A stretch of DNA of 5,663 nt from contig NZ_JAIFKJ010000190.1 in assembly GCF_019695415.1 (NCBI RefSeq), positions 1 through 5,663 of the forward strand, read 5' to 3'. Below are positions 4,319-5,663 of the stretch, piece by piece. Each line of letters starts with the position of its first letter. Position 1 is the first letter of the stretch. Source of the DNA: Thiohalocapsa sp. (GTDB lineage Bacteria > Pseudomonadota > Gammaproteobacteria > Chromatiales > Chromatiaceae). The position numbers and the translations under genes are program-made. The notes under the pieces were generated by a model that was not told where the DNA came from, ran no database searches, and saw nothing but the letters and a program-made list of their open reading frames with translations.

Positions 4319-5663
4319 TCAGCGTCCGCGCAAGAACAGCGCGTCCAGCTCCCGCTGTGTGAGCCGCGTCCAGGTGGGGCGTCCATGATTGCACTGATCG
4401 GCTCGCTCCGTGCGCTCCATGTCGCGCAGCAATGCGTTCATCTCCGCCAAGGTCAGGCGGCGGTTGGCACGCACCGCACCATGGCAGGCCATGGTGGCGA
4501 GGAGACCATCCACCGCGGCCTCGATGCGCTCACTACTGCCGTGGGTCCTCAGGTCAGACAGCACATCCCGCAGCAGTTGCTCAGCATCCGCGTCCGCCAG
4601 GAGCGCCGGGAGCTCGCGCACCACCAGCTGGGTTTCCCCGAGGCGGCCCACCACCAGCCCCAGACGTTCCATGAGGCTGGCTTGGGCCTCGGCGAGATCC
4701 GCCTCCGCGCGACTGACATGGACGGTGACGGGCATAAGCAAGGGCTGTCGCACCAGATCGCGGCTGTGGACCCCGCGCTTGAGACGCTCGTAGCCGATGC
4801 GCTCATGGGCGGCATGCATGTCCACGATGATCAGCCCGTCTGCGCTCTCGGCCAGGATGTAGATGCCGTTCAGCTGACCAAGGGCAAAGCCCAGCGGCGG
4901 TGCGTCGGTGTCTGCAGGCGCCGGCGCCGCCGGCTCCGCCGCAGGCGTAGGCTGCTGGAAGGTAAGTCCGGCCACCGCTGGCGGGCCACCCAAGTGGCTG
5001 CTGACGGACTGCTTAGGCCAATAACCGGGGCTGCCGTCGGCGATGCCGAGCGGCAAGGGGCGCGGCGCCGGCGTGGGCGCCGCTGCGCGCCCATTAACAG
5101 CCTTCGGGGTTGCGGTCTCAGGATCCGCGGCAGCCTCCGTGACCGTTGATGACCCACCCCGGCGTCCATCGGCCAGCCGCCGATGCAGCGAGCGGAAAAT
5201 GAAGTCGTGCACCTGGCGCGACTCGCGGAAGCGTACTTCGTGCTTGGCGGGATGGACATTCACGTCCACCTGCTGCGGCGGCAGCTGCAGAAACAACAGG
5301 AAGGCCGGGTGGCGGGTGTGGTGCAAAACGTCCCGATAGGCCTGGCGTACAGCATGCGTCACGAGCTTGTCGCGCACCAGGCGACCATTGACGTAGAAGA
5401 ACTGCATGTCGCCCTGGCTACGGTCGAAGGCCGGGCTCGCCACCAGTCCATGCAGCCTGAGCCCGACGGCTGTCTCCTCGAGCTCGAGGGCATGGGCGAC
5501 GAAGTCCTCGCCGAGCAGTCGCCGCAGCCTGTGCCGATCCAGGGCCTGCTCTGCCGCTGGGAGCTCCAGCGCTACCCTGCCATTGTGGACCAGCCGCAAC
5601 GATAGGTCGGCGCGCAGCAGCGCGAAGCGTGTGAGGAGCTGATAGACGTGGCCGAGTTCGGTC
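4319..5663 (-). CDS. mutL: MutL, DNA mismatch repair protein with endonuclease motif (5' end missing)
   Basis: MutL is recruited by MutS at mismatches and triggers strand incision. The frame is open to the window edge (first visible residues TELGHVYQLLTRF) and ends at TGA 4319, giving 447 codons; the N-terminal ATPase core lies outside. Visible parts are the transducer domain, with FFYVNGRLVRDKL and VDVNVHPAKHEVRF (its Lys at 5245..5243 matches E. coli K307), then a Pro/Ala-rich linker (roughly 5160-4900), and the C-terminal dimerisation/nuclease domain. That domain contains DMHAAHERIGYE (4822..4787), which fits the DQHA(X)2E(X)4E metal-binding motif with Met for Gln. It also has QPLLMP (4747..4730, a likely beta-clamp motif), ACHGAVRA (4489..4466), CNHGRP (4393..4376) and a terminal FLRGR. 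All the C-terminal nuclease motifs are therefore in place, unlike in E. coli MutL. The gene abuts miaA. Confidence 0.98.
   Translation of the reverse strand, partial: TELGHVYQLLTRFALLRADLSLRLVHNGRVALELPAAEQALDRHRLRRLLGEDFVAHALELEETAVGLRLHGLVASPAFDRSQGDMQFFYVNGRLVRDKLVTHAVRQAYRDVLHHTRHPAFLLFLQLPPQQVDVNVHPAKHEVRFRESRQVHDFIFRSLHRRLADGRRGGSSTVTEAAADPETATPKAVNGRAAAPTPAPRPLPLGIADGSPGYWPKQSVSSHLGGPPAVAGLTFQQPTPAAEPAAPAPADTDAPPLGFALGQLNGIYILAESADGLIIVDMHAAHERIGYERLKRGVHSRDLVRQPLLMPVTVHVSRAEADLAEAQASLMERLGLVVGRLGETQLVVRELPALLADADAEQLLRDVLSDLRTHGSSERIEAAVDGLLATMACHGAVRANRRLTLAEMNALLRDMERTERADQCNHGRPTWTRLTQRELDALFLRGR

Noticed and set aside
3926..5149. 407-codon open frame on the plus strand opposite miaA and mutL
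   Set aside because: It is antisense to strongly conserved codons, shows no family motif, and includes long Arg runs opposite the MutL Pro/Ala linker.
1..5663. A previously undescribed system, mobile element, CRISPR array or defence island
   Set aside because: All of the coding space is explained by the conserved mutL-miaA-hfq-hflX-hflK-hflC cluster, and the gaps total only a few hundred bases with no repeats, integrase or unfamiliar gene.

Overview
This window comes from a GC-rich gammaproteobacterial chromosome. It carries the conserved block mutL (partial) - miaA - hfq - hflX - hflK - hflC (first codons only). Every gene is on the minus strand, so transcription runs from position 5663 toward position 1. 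The gene order, the near-identity of Hfq to the enterobacterial and pseudomonad protein, and the HflK N-terminus starting MAWNEPG all support Gammaproteobacteria. MutL carries an endonuclease motif of the kind found in pseudomonads and absent from E. coli, so a MutH-lacking, non-enteric lineage is likely. I cannot name a genus from sequence alone.

Layout from right to left (5' to 3' on the minus strand): 5663-4319 is mutL, cut at its 5' end. miaA (4318-3323) starts on the base after the mutL stop (TGAATG). A 138-bp gap (3322-3185) holds a small hairpin with a T run, an AT-rich promoter-like stretch and a leader hairpin ahead of hfq (3184-2933). After hfq comes a GC-rich spacer with a 16-bp perfect palindrome, then hflX (stop at 1397; start uncertain, most likely a GTG at 2752). 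A 205-bp gap (1396-1192) precedes hflK (1191-1). The hflC reading frame opens at a GTG at position 34, inside the end of hflK, behind a strong Shine-Dalgarno sequence, and leaves the window after 11 codons.

How the genes work together: MutL couples mismatch recognition to strand incision. MiaA prenylates A37 of tRNAs that read UNN codons. Hfq is the Sm-like RNA chaperone for small-RNA regulation. HflX is a ribosome-associated GTPase that splits or rescues stalled ribosomes. HflK and HflC form the membrane SPFH complex that surrounds and modulates the FtsH protease. The block combines genome maintenance, tRNA modification, post-transcriptional control and protein quality control. It is a well-known arrangement.

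I found no mobile element, CRISPR array, tRNA, rRNA or unfamiliar gene system. The points worth a second look are local: the hflK/hflC overlap with a basic read-out tail on HflK, an ARN-type Hfq-binding motif over the hfq start codon, the hflX start and C-terminal tail, the palindrome downstream of hfq, and a G-free stretch in the hflK leader.
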